A DNA stretch of 17,063 bases from positions 1 through 17,063 of the forward strand of contig JANOPZ010000124.1 of assembly GCA_031422195.1 (NCBI GenBank), in the 5' to 3' direction. The notes below the pieces were generated by a model. It had not been told where the DNA came from. It was given only the letters and a program-made list of their open reading frames with translations, and searched no databases. Numbering within the stretch: position 1 is the stretch's first letter; each line of letters begins with the position of its first letter. This document shows, one piece after another, positions 7,654 through 14,952 of this stretch. Origin of the DNA: JALOTE01 sp031422195. Its GTDB lineage: Bacteria > Pseudomonadota > Alphaproteobacteria > Rhizobiales > Rhizobiaceae. The translations under genes were made by a program, and so were the position numbers.

Positions 7654-9104
7654 GATAATGCTCCAGAAATTGCAGGGTAAAGCGCACGGTAGCGCTGGTA
7701 TTGGGTTTCAAATGCGCCGGTCAGCGCGGTGTTCGGCTCAATTATGCGCTCAATTGCAGGCGGTGTACAAACAGATAAGGGGTCAACGCCAGTTGCAGCA
7801 ATCAGACCCAGCCGCGCTGCGCCAAATGCCCCGCCAAAGTCGCCATCGGCAGGCACATCAACCGGCATATTAAGAACGGTTGCTATAATTTGCAGCCAAT
7901 AATCTGATTTTGAGCCACCGCCAACAGCAATGACACGGTTGAGTTTTGTGCCAGCCGCTTCCAATGCTTTCAAACTATCTCGGAATGCAAAAGCCACACC
8001 TTCCAAAACGGATTGGGTCAAGGCAACGCGGTCGCTTTCATGACCAAGGCCCGTGAACGAGCCACGGATTTTTGCATCGTTGTGTGGCGTGCGTTCACCC
8101 GACAGATAAGGCAAAAACACCGTGCCCGTCGGCACTTTCAACGTTGAACCAAGCGCGTTGGTCAATTCGGCAGGAGGTGCACCTGTGATGCCGGAAAACC
8201 AATTGAGAGCATCGGTTGCCGATAAAATCACGCCCATTTGGTGCCAAGTGTTCGGTAATGCATGGCAAAATGCGTGCACTGCGCTTTGAGGGTTGGGCAA
8301 ATAGGTGTTGTTGGCAGCAAACAAAACACCGGACGTGCCAAGCGAGGCAAACGAGTCGCCGTCTTTTACAGTGCCCATACCGATTGCGGCGGCCGCATTA
8401 TCCCCTGCCCCGCCAGCTACGACTGGCGTTCCGGCCATACCCCAATGTGCTGCCAAATCGCGGCGCAATTGGCCGCCGGCTTCACTGCCTTCAACAAGGG
8501 CAGGCATTTGGCTTTCATTCATGTCGCAGTGGCCCAGCAATTCAGCAGACCATGCGCGTTTGCCGGTGTCGAGCCAGCTTGTACCAGCTGAATCTGACAT
8601 TTCAGAAATGGTTTCGCCGGTTAGCCACAGCCGCAAGAAGTCTTTTGGCAACAATACTTTGGCAACACGGGCAAAATGCTGGGGTTCGTTGTTTTTTACC
8701 CACAGGAGTTTTGGCGCAGTAAACCCGGGAAATACGATATTGCCAGTCAGTGCGCGGAAACTCGGCGTACCGTCAAGATGGGAGGCTTCCATATGGCTGC
8801 GTGTATCATTCCATAAAATGCACGGACGAATAACGTTATGGCTGGCGTCAATCAACGTCGCACCGTGCATATGCCCCGAAAGCCCAATGCCTTTAACTGC
8901 TGCAAGCGCGGCACCATGCGTGGCTTTTAAGCTGTCTAAAGCTGTTTGGCAGGCTGAAATCCAATCAGCAGGGTCTTGCTCAGAGTAGCCCGGTTTGCTG
9001 CGCGAGACATTAATGGGAGCGCCTGCTGATGCAACGGGCTGGCCGTCATGGTCAATCAACAGTGCCTTCAGGCTGGATGTCCCCAGATCAAGTCCTAAAT
9101 ACAT
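7650..9104 (-). CDS. xylB: Xylulokinase
   Basis: Phosphorylates D-xylulose with ATP to xylulose 5-phosphate, the entry to the pentose phosphate pathway. It is a 484-residue FGGY-family sugar kinase of the usual length. The N-terminal phosphate-binding motif GLDLGTSS includes D6. GLSGHMHG (residues 74-81) is typical of xylulokinases. GGAGDNAA carries D235, the likely catalytic base (equivalent to D233 of the E. coli enzyme). A C-terminal GGGSKSDYW lies in the ATP-binding half. The ATG at 9104 is preceded by a strong GGGAGG site 8 bases upstream (9113-9118 on the plus strand). It is the first gene of the xylBA operon and divergent from the DUF1127 gene, sharing a 244-bp intergenic region with several inverted repeats. 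Confidence 0.96.
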   Translation of the reverse strand: MYLGLDLGTSSLKALLIDHDGQPVASAGAPINVSRSKPGYSEQDPADWISACQTALDSLKATHGAALAAVKGIGLSGHMHGATLIDASHNVIRPCILWNDTRSHMEASHLDGTPSFRALTGNIVFPGFTAPKLLWVKNNEPQHFARVAKVLLPKDFLRLWLTGETISEMSDSAGTSWLDTGKRAWSAELLGHCDMNESQMPALVEGSEAGGQLRRDLAAHWGMAGTPVVAGGAGDNAAAAIGMGTVKDGDSFASLGTSGVLFAANNTYLPNPQSAVHAFCHALPNTWHQMGVILSATDALNWFSGITGAPPAELTNALGSTLKVPTGTVFLPYLSGERTPHNDAKIRGSFTGLGHESDRVALTQSVLEGVAFAFRDSLKALEAAGTKLNRVIAVGGGSKSDYWLQIIATVLNMPVDVPADGDFGGAFGAARLGLIAATGVDPLSVCTPPAIERIIEPNTALTGAFETQYQRYRALYPAISGALS

Positions 9105-9241
9105 TCCGCTAGCCTCCCGCCAACAAACTTGAATGTGCCAGACTGCACCGCTTTGTCGAGTATTATTTTGAGCCTTGAATTAAATAATATGACTGTGCGG
9201 GCTGAGGCAGCACTTTATGTTCGCAATAAGTTAGATCACTT

Positions 9242-9256
9242 TTGTGCAGTGCACAA
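9242..9256. promoter_or_regulatory. Perfect inverted repeat, probable operator
   Basis: TTGTGCA-G-TGCACAA is a perfect 7-1-7 inverted repeat in the divergent region between xylB and the DUF1127 gene. Its size and symmetry suit a dimeric helix-turn-helix repressor. No cognate regulator is in the window, and which side it controls is unknown. Confidence 0.55.
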
Positions 9257-9258
9257 TT

Positions 9259-9275
9259 TGCATGGCTCCCATGCA
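9259..9275. promoter_or_regulatory. Second perfect inverted repeat
   Basis: TGCATGG-CTC-CCATGCA is a 7-3-7 perfect inverted repeat beginning three bases after the first palindrome. It could be a second operator or a short hairpin in a leader transcript. The function is not known. Confidence 0.45.
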
Positions 9276-9281
9276 GACTTT

Positions 9282-9300
9282 GCGCTACTAAAAGCGCTTT
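9282..9300. promoter_or_regulatory. GCGCT-N6-AGCGC repeat with AAAGCGCTTT palindrome
   Basis: GCGCT (9282-9286) and AGCGC (9293-9297) form an inverted repeat. The right arm lies inside a perfect 10-bp palindrome, AAAGCGCTTT (9291-9300). The core AGCGCT with flanking A/T is the usual shape of LacI/GalR-family operators, so a sugar-responsive repressor is one possibility. It sits 48 bases before the DUF1127 start and about 190 from xylB. Confidence 0.45.
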
Positions 9301-9348
9301 GAATGTTTATCTCTGTGTAATGCAAGCAGAGAAGAATTAGAGAGCAAA

Positions 9349-9492
9349 ATGGAATTTATGAAAAACATTCGTGAGTGGCGCCGGTTTCGTGCGACCCGCG
9401 AAGCACTAAGCCGTCTTTCCGACCGTGAGTTGAACGACTTGGGCATCGGCCGCGGCGAGATCGACTACACTGCGCGCCGCGCAGCCAATTAA
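9349..9492 (+). CDS. Small DUF1127 (YjiS-like) protein, probable RNA-binding regulator
   Basis: A 47-residue basic protein starting MEFMKNIREWRRFRAT and containing LSRLSDRELNDLGIGRGEID, the DUF1127 signature (Arg-rich helix, then L-x-DRELxDxGxxRxxI). Members are common in alphaproteobacteria. CcaF1 of Rhodobacter sphaeroides belongs to this family and is described as an RNA-binding protein acting in sRNA maturation and RNA turnover. The start at 9349 has AGAGAG (9339-9344) close upstream; an in-frame ATG at 9358 would give 44 residues. Three CTCCTCCC hairpins begin 11 bases after the stop, the same arrangement as the ccaF1-ccsR locus. A shared transcript ending at the terminator near 9624 is therefore likely. 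The RNA-binding role is inferred from the family. Confidence 0.88.
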   Translation: MEFMKNIREWRRFRATREALSRLSDRELNDLGIGRGEIDYTARRAAN

Positions 9493-9503
9493 GAATTAGC
9501 AAA

Positions 9504-9539
9504 TTCGCCGGGTCTTTCTCCTCCCAGAACCCCCGCGAA
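9504..9539 (+). ncRNA. Cuckoo/CcsR-like sRNA hairpin 1 (CTCCTCCC loop)
   Basis: TTCGC (9504-9508) pairs with GCGAA (9535-9539). Above a small internal loop, GGGT plus CT (9510-9515) pairs with AG-A-ACCC (9526-9532), leaving the loop TTCTCCTCCC (9516-9525). The loop displays CTCCTCCC, complementary to a strong Shine-Dalgarno sequence. This matches the CCUCCUCCC-loop design of alphaproteobacterial cuckoo RNAs (CcsR1-4 in Rhodobacter). The folding was worked out by hand. Confidence 0.72.
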
Positions 9540-9540
9540 G

Positions 9541-9576
9541 AAGACCGGCCTCCTCCTCCCAGATGAGCCGGATCTT
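9541..9576 (+). ncRNA. Cuckoo/CcsR-like sRNA hairpin 2 (CCTCCTCCC loop)
   Basis: AAGA (9541-9544) plus CCGGC (9545-9549) pair with GCCGG (9567-9571) and TCTT (9573-9576), with one bulged A. The 17-base loop contains the full CCTCCTCCC motif (9552-9560). It follows hairpin 1 by one base, so the two are adjacent modules of one transcript or processed units. Confidence 0.72.
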
Positions 9577-9579
9577 GAA

Positions 9580-9624
9580 AATGACGCCTGCCGGATCTCC
9601 TCCCCCGGCAGGCGTTATTGTTTT
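9580..9624 (+). terminator. Intrinsic terminator carrying a third CTCCTCCC loop
   Basis: An 11-bp perfect stem (ACGCCTGCCGG, 9584-9594, with CCGGCAGGCGT, 9605-9615) extends to 15 pairs including one G-U (9580-9594/9605-9619). It is followed by TTGTTTT. The 10-base loop ATCTCCTCCC again contains CTCCTCCC. It should end the DUF1127-hairpin transcript ahead of trmFO and may itself be the 3' hairpin of the last sRNA unit. Confidence 0.85.
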
Positions 9625-9682
9625 CAGGGCGATTATTTCAAGATTGATTGTTTTTGGCACGCGCCTGCGCTAGCTGGCTGGT

Positions 9683-11119
9683 ATGAGCAAAACACTTCCC
9701 ATTCACGTTGTTGGTGCCGGTTTGGCTGGTTCAGAGGCCGCGTGGCAAATTGCCAATCGCGGGTTACCGGTCATCCTCCATGAAATGCGGCCTGTGCGCA
9801 TGACAGATGCGCATAAAACGGCGCATTATGCCGAACTGGTTTGTTCCAATTCATTCCGCTCTGATGATGCCGAAACCAATGCTGTTGGCGTGCTGCATGC
9901 TGAAATGCGGCTGGCCGGTTCATTGATAATGGCTATGGCCGATCAACATCAGGTGCCTGCCGGAGGCGCATTGGCTGTTGACCGTGATGGTTTTGCTGAA
10001 GCAGTGTCACTTAAGCTCAAATCCCACCCGATGATCACCATTCAAGAAGAAGTGGTTGCTGGCCTGCCGCCTAAGGATTGGGGCAGCACAATTATTGCAA
10101 CCGGGCCTTTGACCGCACATGAAATGGCAGAGGCAATTCAGGCTGAAACAGGGGCAGAAGCACTCGCATTTTTTGACGCAATTGCACCCATTGCTCATTT
10201 TGATACAGTCAATATGGATATCTGCTGGTTTCAATCGCGCTATGATAAAGTTGGCCCAGGTGGCAATGGCAAAGATTATATCAATTGCCCGATGGATAAA
10301 GCCCAATATGAGGCGTTTATTGCGGCTTTGATCGCTGGTGATGTTGCCGGATCAAAAGAATGGGAAGGCACGCCCTATTTTGATGGTTGCTTGCCGATTG
10401 AAGTGATGGCGGAACGCGGCGCAGAGACACTTCGCTTTGGCCCAATGAAGCCCATGGGGCTAACCAATGCCCATAACCCAACCGTCAAAGCATATGCCGT
10501 TGTTCAGTTACGGCAGGATAATGCACTTGGCACACTGTATAATATGGTCGGATTCCAGACCAAATTGAAATATGGCGAGCAAAGCCGAATTTTGCGCATG
10601 ATTCCCGGTCTTGAGAATGCAGAATTTGCACGGCTTGGCGGGCTTCATCGCAACACTTATCTCGATTCACCAAAACTTCTAGACCCAACACTTCGGCTAA
10701 AATCACGCCCCGATCTTCGCTTTGCAGGCCAAATCACCGGCTGCGAAGGTTATATTGAAAGCGCATCCATAGGTTTACTTGCTGGGCGGTTTGCAGCCGC
10801 TGAATTATGTGGCCAAACACAAGATTTGCCGCCGCTCACAACTGCAATGGGCGCACTGCTGCACCATATTACAACCGGCCATATTTCATCTGATGAAGAG
10901 CCCGGCAAGCGCTCGTTCCAGCCGATGAACGTGAATTTTGGCCTGTTCCCGCCATTGGCTGAAGGCACAAAAATCAAGCCCGATGATTTTGAGGGCCGCT
11001 TTAAAGGCAAAGACAAAACAATTGCCAAAAAGCGGTTGATGAGTGCTCGGGCGCTGAACGATATGCGGGAATGGCTTGGGAAAACTCAAAATGAAACGGG
11101 CCGGATTGCAGCGGAATAA
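9683..11119 (+). CDS. trmFO: Methylenetetrahydrofolate-tRNA (uracil-5-)-methyltransferase TrmFO
   Basis: Makes 5-methyluridine at position 54 in the T-loop of tRNA, using methylenetetrahydrofolate as carbon donor and reduced FAD. It is cytoplasmic. The 478-residue protein opens with the FAD-binding Rossmann motif VVGAGLAGSEAA (residues 9-20). It has the family's LVCSNSFRSD segment with C54 and FDGCLPIE with C236, which correspond to the two catalytic cysteines of the Bacillus enzyme (C53 and C226). ERGAETLRFGPMKP is also characteristic. This folate-dependent enzyme replaces the SAM-dependent TrmA in many alphaproteobacteria. The ribosome site is weak (GGCTGGT). The stop TAA abuts the stop of the convergent gene with no base between, and no terminator is seen there. 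Confidence 0.96.
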   Translation: MSKTLPIHVVGAGLAGSEAAWQIANRGLPVILHEMRPVRMTDAHKTAHYAELVCSNSFRSDDAETNAVGVLHAEMRLAGSLIMAMADQHQVPAGGALAVDRDGFAEAVSLKLKSHPMITIQEEVVAGLPPKDWGSTIIATGPLTAHEMAEAIQAETGAEALAFFDAIAPIAHFDTVNMDICWFQSRYDKVGPGGNGKDYINCPMDKAQYEAFIAALIAGDVAGSKEWEGTPYFDGCLPIEVMAERGAETLRFGPMKPMGLTNAHNPTVKAYAVVQLRQDNALGTLYNMVGFQTKLKYGEQSRILRMIPGLENAEFARLGGLHRNTYLDSPKLLDPTLRLKSRPDLRFAGQITGCEGYIESASIGLLAGRFAAAELCGQTQDLPPLTTAMGALLHHITTGHISSDEEPGKRSFQPMNVNFGLFPPLAEGTKIKPDDFEGRFKGKDKTIAKKRLMSARALNDMREWLGKTQNETGRIAAE

Positions 11120-11950
11120 TCACCAGCCCCGCATTGCGCGGTAAGCCAGCCGGATTGGGGTTAAGAGCGGTGGCGGCGTGATTGTATCTGCGAATGCGGC
11201 TGCACCTGCCTTTTCCGCTTTGCGGAATACTGGCTCACATAGCGCTGCGCCCAAAAACGCAGGCCGTAATTGCGGTGTCACTGTTCTGGCAAGACGTTTG
11301 AATGATTTCAAATGATCGCGGCCAAGCGCAACGAATGCAGTAGTTGCTTTGGCTCGCCCAGTTTCATTCCCCGCAAAGATCTGTTCGACGTCGCTCCCAA
11401 TGGCATCTAACAAAGTGACCGGAATAAACATGCGCTGGCGGTTAGTTGCGCGTGGAAGATATCGCAAAATGCTAGCAATACCAATCGCCATGCCGGCGTG
11501 GCCTGCGGAGACAGCTGCGTTTTTCGCATTGTTTGGGTCAAGAATTAATCCGCCAAACTGAATAAGAGTTGCTTCTGTTTCACCCAAATAGGTTTCCAGC
11601 GCAGCACTATCCGGCATTGGATCGTGATAAAGGTCAAAAATGCGCGCCTCTGCCATCGCATCAAGCGCTGCAATTGGAAGGCGGTGCTGTTGAATTGCTG
11701 TCAGCAAACCCGCAGCGACCACATGGTTTGCCGCCTCCCCGGCACGCTCGCCAGAAATCACATCGCGCCACCATTGCAGCCTAATTTCTCCGGGCAATGG
11801 CTCAGACACCAACAGCGGAATGCGCCTTAGTTCTTCGGCAAAAGCGCAGATCGATGCAAAGGCGTCGCGCTTTTCATCCGGCACAAATAGACAGGCCAAA
11901 TATTTTGCCTGATCAAGCTCCCGTAGTGCCCCCAAAGCAGAACTCGCCAT
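11120..11950 (-). CDS. Squalene/phytoene synthase-fold protein, NDUFAF6-like
   Basis: A 276-residue protein of the squalene/phytoene synthase superfamily. It carries the GEIRLQWWRD segment (residues 54-63) shared with mitochondrial NDUFAF6 and its alphaproteobacterial relatives. In true prenyl synthases the first helix carries a DDxxD-type Mg motif. Here the corresponding stretch reads AEELRRI (38-44), so prenyl-transfer activity is doubtful. NDUFAF6 acts in respiratory complex I assembly in mitochondria; a similar role here is inference. The ATG at 11950 overlaps the upstream stop as TGATG, which favours coupled translation; a GTG at 11953 is an alternative. It follows an NDUFAF3-like gene, which strengthens the assembly-factor reading. 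Confidence 0.78.
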   Translation of the reverse strand: MASSALGALRELDQAKYLACLFVPDEKRDAFASICAFAEELRRIPLLVSEPLPGEIRLQWWRDVISGERAGEAANHVVAAGLLTAIQQHRLPIAALDAMAEARIFDLYHDPMPDSAALETYLGETEATLIQFGGLILDPNNAKNAAVSAGHAGMAIGIASILRYLPRATNRQRMFIPVTLLDAIGSDVEQIFAGNETGRAKATTAFVALGRDHLKSFKRLARTVTPQLRPAFLGAALCEPVFRKAEKAGAAAFADTITPPPLLTPIRLAYRAMRGW

Positions 11951-12333
11951 CACACAGCAATCATTGCTGAAGCAACTTGGCGGCCTTCCTCAACAAGAAT
12001 GTTGAATGTACTCACGGCTGCACTGGTTGTCATAATCTCGGCATTGATGCCAGCTTGCTTTAGCGCTGCGCGAAGTTCGCGCGGCAAAGGATAAGGCTCG
12101 AGGCCGGTGCCAACCAGCATCACCTCAATCGTTGCAGCTTCTTGAATTGCCTTAGCAAAGTCTTCGACACTCAGATTGGCTGCATCGTTTGCTGCCCATC
12201 CGTGAATGCCGGACGGCAAACACAGGATTGATCCGCGATGACTCATGCCCGCAAAGCGAAACCCCATATTACCATAAGCATCGATTGGGGCGCGGCCCGG
12301 AAAATGGGCCTCGCGCATGATTAACCCAGCCAT
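11950..12333 (-). CDS. Mth938-like (DUF498) protein, NDUFAF3-like
   Basis: A 127-residue single-domain protein. It has the conserved LVGTGLEPYPLP loop (73-84) and the C-terminal signature MTTSAAVSTFNILVEEGRQV (101-120), typical of the Mth938/DUF498 fold that includes mitochondrial complex I assembly factor NDUFAF3. Biochemical function in bacteria is not established. It begins 3 bases after the secDF stop and ends overlapping the start of the NDUFAF6-like gene, so all three are probably one transcript. An internal ATG five codons in (MREAHFPG) is an alternative start. The pairing of NDUFAF3 and NDUFAF6 relatives suggests a shared job in respiratory complex biogenesis, which is inference. Confidence 0.85.
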   Translation of the reverse strand: MAGLIMREAHFPGRAPIDAYGNMGFRFAGMSHRGSILCLPSGIHGWAANDAANLSVEDFAKAIQEAATIEVMLVGTGLEPYPLPRELRAALKQAGINAEIMTTSAAVSTFNILVEEGRQVASAMIAV

Positions 12334-12336
12334 GCC

Positions 12337-14901
12337 TCAGGCCTTTGCCGCAGCAGGTTTAGGGGCAACAGATTTACCGTTTTCGTCGGCATCGACCTGA
12401 AAACTATCTGGGCGAAGGCGGAATAGGATCAGCAATGGACCTGCGACAAAAATTGACGAGTAGGTGCCAATCACGATACCGAAAATCATCGCGAATACAA
12501 AGGTTCGGATAACTTCGCCACCAAACAACCAGAGAGCAATCAGAGCCAGTAATGTGGTCAAGCCGGTCAAGAACGTGCGCGACAAGGTTTGGTTGACGGA
12601 CAGGTCGAGTAATTCGGCGATTTCCATTTTCTTGTAACGCCGCAAATTCTCACGCACGCGGTCATAAACCACGACCGTATCGTTGATCGAGTAACCCATA
12701 ATCGTAAGCACGGCCGCAATCGATGTTAGGTTAAACTCAAGGCCTGTAAAGGCAAACAGCCCAACCGTCATAATCACGTCGTGTCCCGTTGCCAAAATCG
12801 CGCCGACGGCAAACTGCCATTCAAAACGTATCCAGACATAAATCAAGATCATCAGCATGGCGACGCCAACACCAATGATGCCGTTTCGGGTGAGTTCGCC
12901 TGAAACAGTGGGGCCAACAACCTCAACGCGGCGTATATCATAATCGGTTTCTAGAACTGCGCGCGCTTTAGCAATTGCGCTTTGCTCGCCCTGTTCGCCT
13001 GCGCCTTGGCTTTCAAGCCGAATGAGTACGTCTTTCGGGTTACCAAATTCCTGCACTTGGACATCGCCAAGATTGAGCTCGGAAAGCGCTCCACGAATAG
13101 CGGAAACATCGGCCTTTTTGGCTTTGGCCCGAACTTCAATCATGGCGCCGCCTTTGAAATCGATACCATAGTTCAGGTCAGTAACAGCCAGCGCGCCGAT
13201 CGTTGCAATGCTTGTCAAAATTGAAAACGCAAATGCCCAATTTCGCCAGCTCATAAATTTGATCGTTGTATTATCTGGAACCAGCTTCAAACCCCAAGGC
13301 AAGTCCTTGGGCTTTGTTCTACGAACCCAGACAGCAATCAACCAGCGGGTTAAAGTAAAGGCGGTAAACACCGTTGTGATAATACCGATTGCCAATGTGA
13401 CAGCGAAGCCTTTTACAGGGCCGGAACCGAGGAAAAACAACACAACGGCTGCTATCAACGTCGTCAAGTTTGCATCAACAACGGTGGCAAGACCCTTTTG
13501 GAAACCCTCATCGATGGATTGAATAAATGAACGGCCTTGGCGGCGCTCTTCACGGACGCGCTCAAAAATGATCACGTTGGAATCAACTGCCATACCAACA
13601 GTCAATACTATGCCAGCGATGCCGGGTAACGTCAGCGTTGCACCCAGTGCCGATAGAACGGCAATAATCAAAACGACGTTGGCAATAAGTGCAATATTGG
13701 CAATTAAACCTAGCAAGCCATAAGCAATCAACATAAAGCTGACGACCAAAACTGAGGCAATAATTGAAGCCACAACGCCAGCGTTGATCGAATCAGCGCC
13801 AAGGCCGGGTCCGACAGTGCGCTCTTCAATAATAGTCAAATCAGCGGGCAGAGCGCCAGCGCGAAGCAAAACAGAGAGGTCTGTTGCGCTTTCGGTCGTG
13901 AAGTTACCTGAAATTTGTCCAGAACCACCCAAAATTGGTTCACGGATCACCGGCGCCGAAATAACCTGATTATCAAGCACGATTGCAAATTCGCGGCCCA
14001 CATTTTGCTGTGTTGCTTGCCCAAAGCGCTGTGCACCTTTGGTGTCAAAACGGAATGAAACAATAGCTTCAGATGTTTGCTGATCGTAACCGGTTTGGGC
14101 ATCGGCAAGGTTTTCACCCGCCACAATAACACGGTTTTCAACAATATAGGGAACTGGCGGGTCATCCTGGGAATACATTACAGAGGTGCCAGCGGGCGGG
14201 CGGCCTGAAATTGCATCCTCGACTGGCATTGTGCGATCAACAAACTGGAAGGTTAGTTTTGCGGTTTTGCCAAGAATATCCTTCAGTCGCTGAGGGTCAT
14301 CGAGGCCCGGAACCTGCACTAAAATACGGTCATTGCCTTGGCGTTGAATGCTTGGTTCGGTCGTGCCAAGTTCATTAACGCGGCGGCCAATCACTTCGAT
14401 CGATTGGGTGACAGCGCTGGCAAGACGGCTGGTTATGCCATCTTCAGTAAGTTTCAATGAAATGTCAGTGCCGTTGACCAGCTCCAACTCTATTTCATTG
14501 ACGCCGCCCGCGCCGAACAACCCGCTGGAAACAGGTTCAGCTAAGCTCGACAGCGCTTCTTGCGCCACTTCAGCATCGTTTGCATCGGTAAGTTTCAATG
14601 TGACTTCGCGATCGCCTTGGATGGCTAAATCGGCGTAGCCTATTTTGTCGGTTCGCAGCAAATTACGCGCATCATCCCTCAATGTTGCCAAGCGGTCTTT
14701 GACCAATGCTTCCCGATCAACTTGCAGCAGCAAATGCGAGCCGCCTTGTAAATCCAAACCCAATGTCATGGGCCGAGATGGAAAAATGGAGGGCAATGAC
14801 GCCCTGATTTCTGGTGAATATAGGTTTGGTGCGGCAACCAAAGCGCCCATACCAACTACAAACCAAATGAGCACCGTTTTCCAGGTTGAAAAATAAAGCA
14901 T
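12337..14901 (-). CDS. secDF: Fused protein translocase subunit SecDF
   Basis: An inner-membrane RND-family factor that uses proton motive force to pull exported proteins through SecYEG. One 854-residue chain joins SecD (about 1-530) and SecF (about 545-854), each normally separate in E. coli. The SecD half has DLQGG (50-54), a large periplasmic P1 region, and GMAVDSNVIIFERVREE (436-452, with D440). The SecF half has DFKGG (581-585) and GYSINDTVVVYDRVREN (736-752, with D741). These aspartates belong to the conserved proton-path motifs. About twelve membrane segments are expected, with two N-terminal ones at 8-24 and 552-573. The tail is Ala/Lys-rich. The start follows a weak GAAAGAA site. It is downstream of yajC (51-bp gap) and upstream of the NDUFAF3-like gene. 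Confidence 0.96.
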   Translation of the reverse strand: MLYFSTWKTVLIWFVVGMGALVAAPNLYSPEIRASLPSIFPSRPMTLGLDLQGGSHLLLQVDREALVKDRLATLRDDARNLLRTDKIGYADLAIQGDREVTLKLTDANDAEVAQEALSSLAEPVSSGLFGAGGVNEIELELVNGTDISLKLTEDGITSRLASAVTQSIEVIGRRVNELGTTEPSIQRQGNDRILVQVPGLDDPQRLKDILGKTAKLTFQFVDRTMPVEDAISGRPPAGTSVMYSQDDPPVPYIVENRVIVAGENLADAQTGYDQQTSEAIVSFRFDTKGAQRFGQATQQNVGREFAIVLDNQVISAPVIREPILGGSGQISGNFTTESATDLSVLLRAGALPADLTIIEERTVGPGLGADSINAGVVASIIASVLVVSFMLIAYGLLGLIANIALIANVVLIIAVLSALGATLTLPGIAGIVLTVGMAVDSNVIIFERVREERRQGRSFIQSIDEGFQKGLATVVDANLTTLIAAVVLFFLGSGPVKGFAVTLAIGIITTVFTAFTLTRWLIAVWVRRTKPKDLPWGLKLVPDNTTIKFMSWRNWAFAFSILTSIATIGALAVTDLNYGIDFKGGAMIEVRAKAKKADVSAIRGALSELNLGDVQVQEFGNPKDVLIRLESQGAGEQGEQSAIAKARAVLETDYDIRRVEVVGPTVSGELTRNGIIGVGVAMLMILIYVWIRFEWQFAVGAILATGHDVIMTVGLFAFTGLEFNLTSIAAVLTIMGYSINDTVVVYDRVRENLRRYKKMEIAELLDLSVNQTLSRTFLTGLTTLLALIALWLFGGEVIRTFVFAMIFGIVIGTYSSIFVAGPLLILFRLRPDSFQVDADENGKSVAPKPAAAKA

Positions 14902-14952
14902 GCGATTCTTTCAATAACGATTAAGTGCTGCCAAGATATCAGCGGAATTTGG

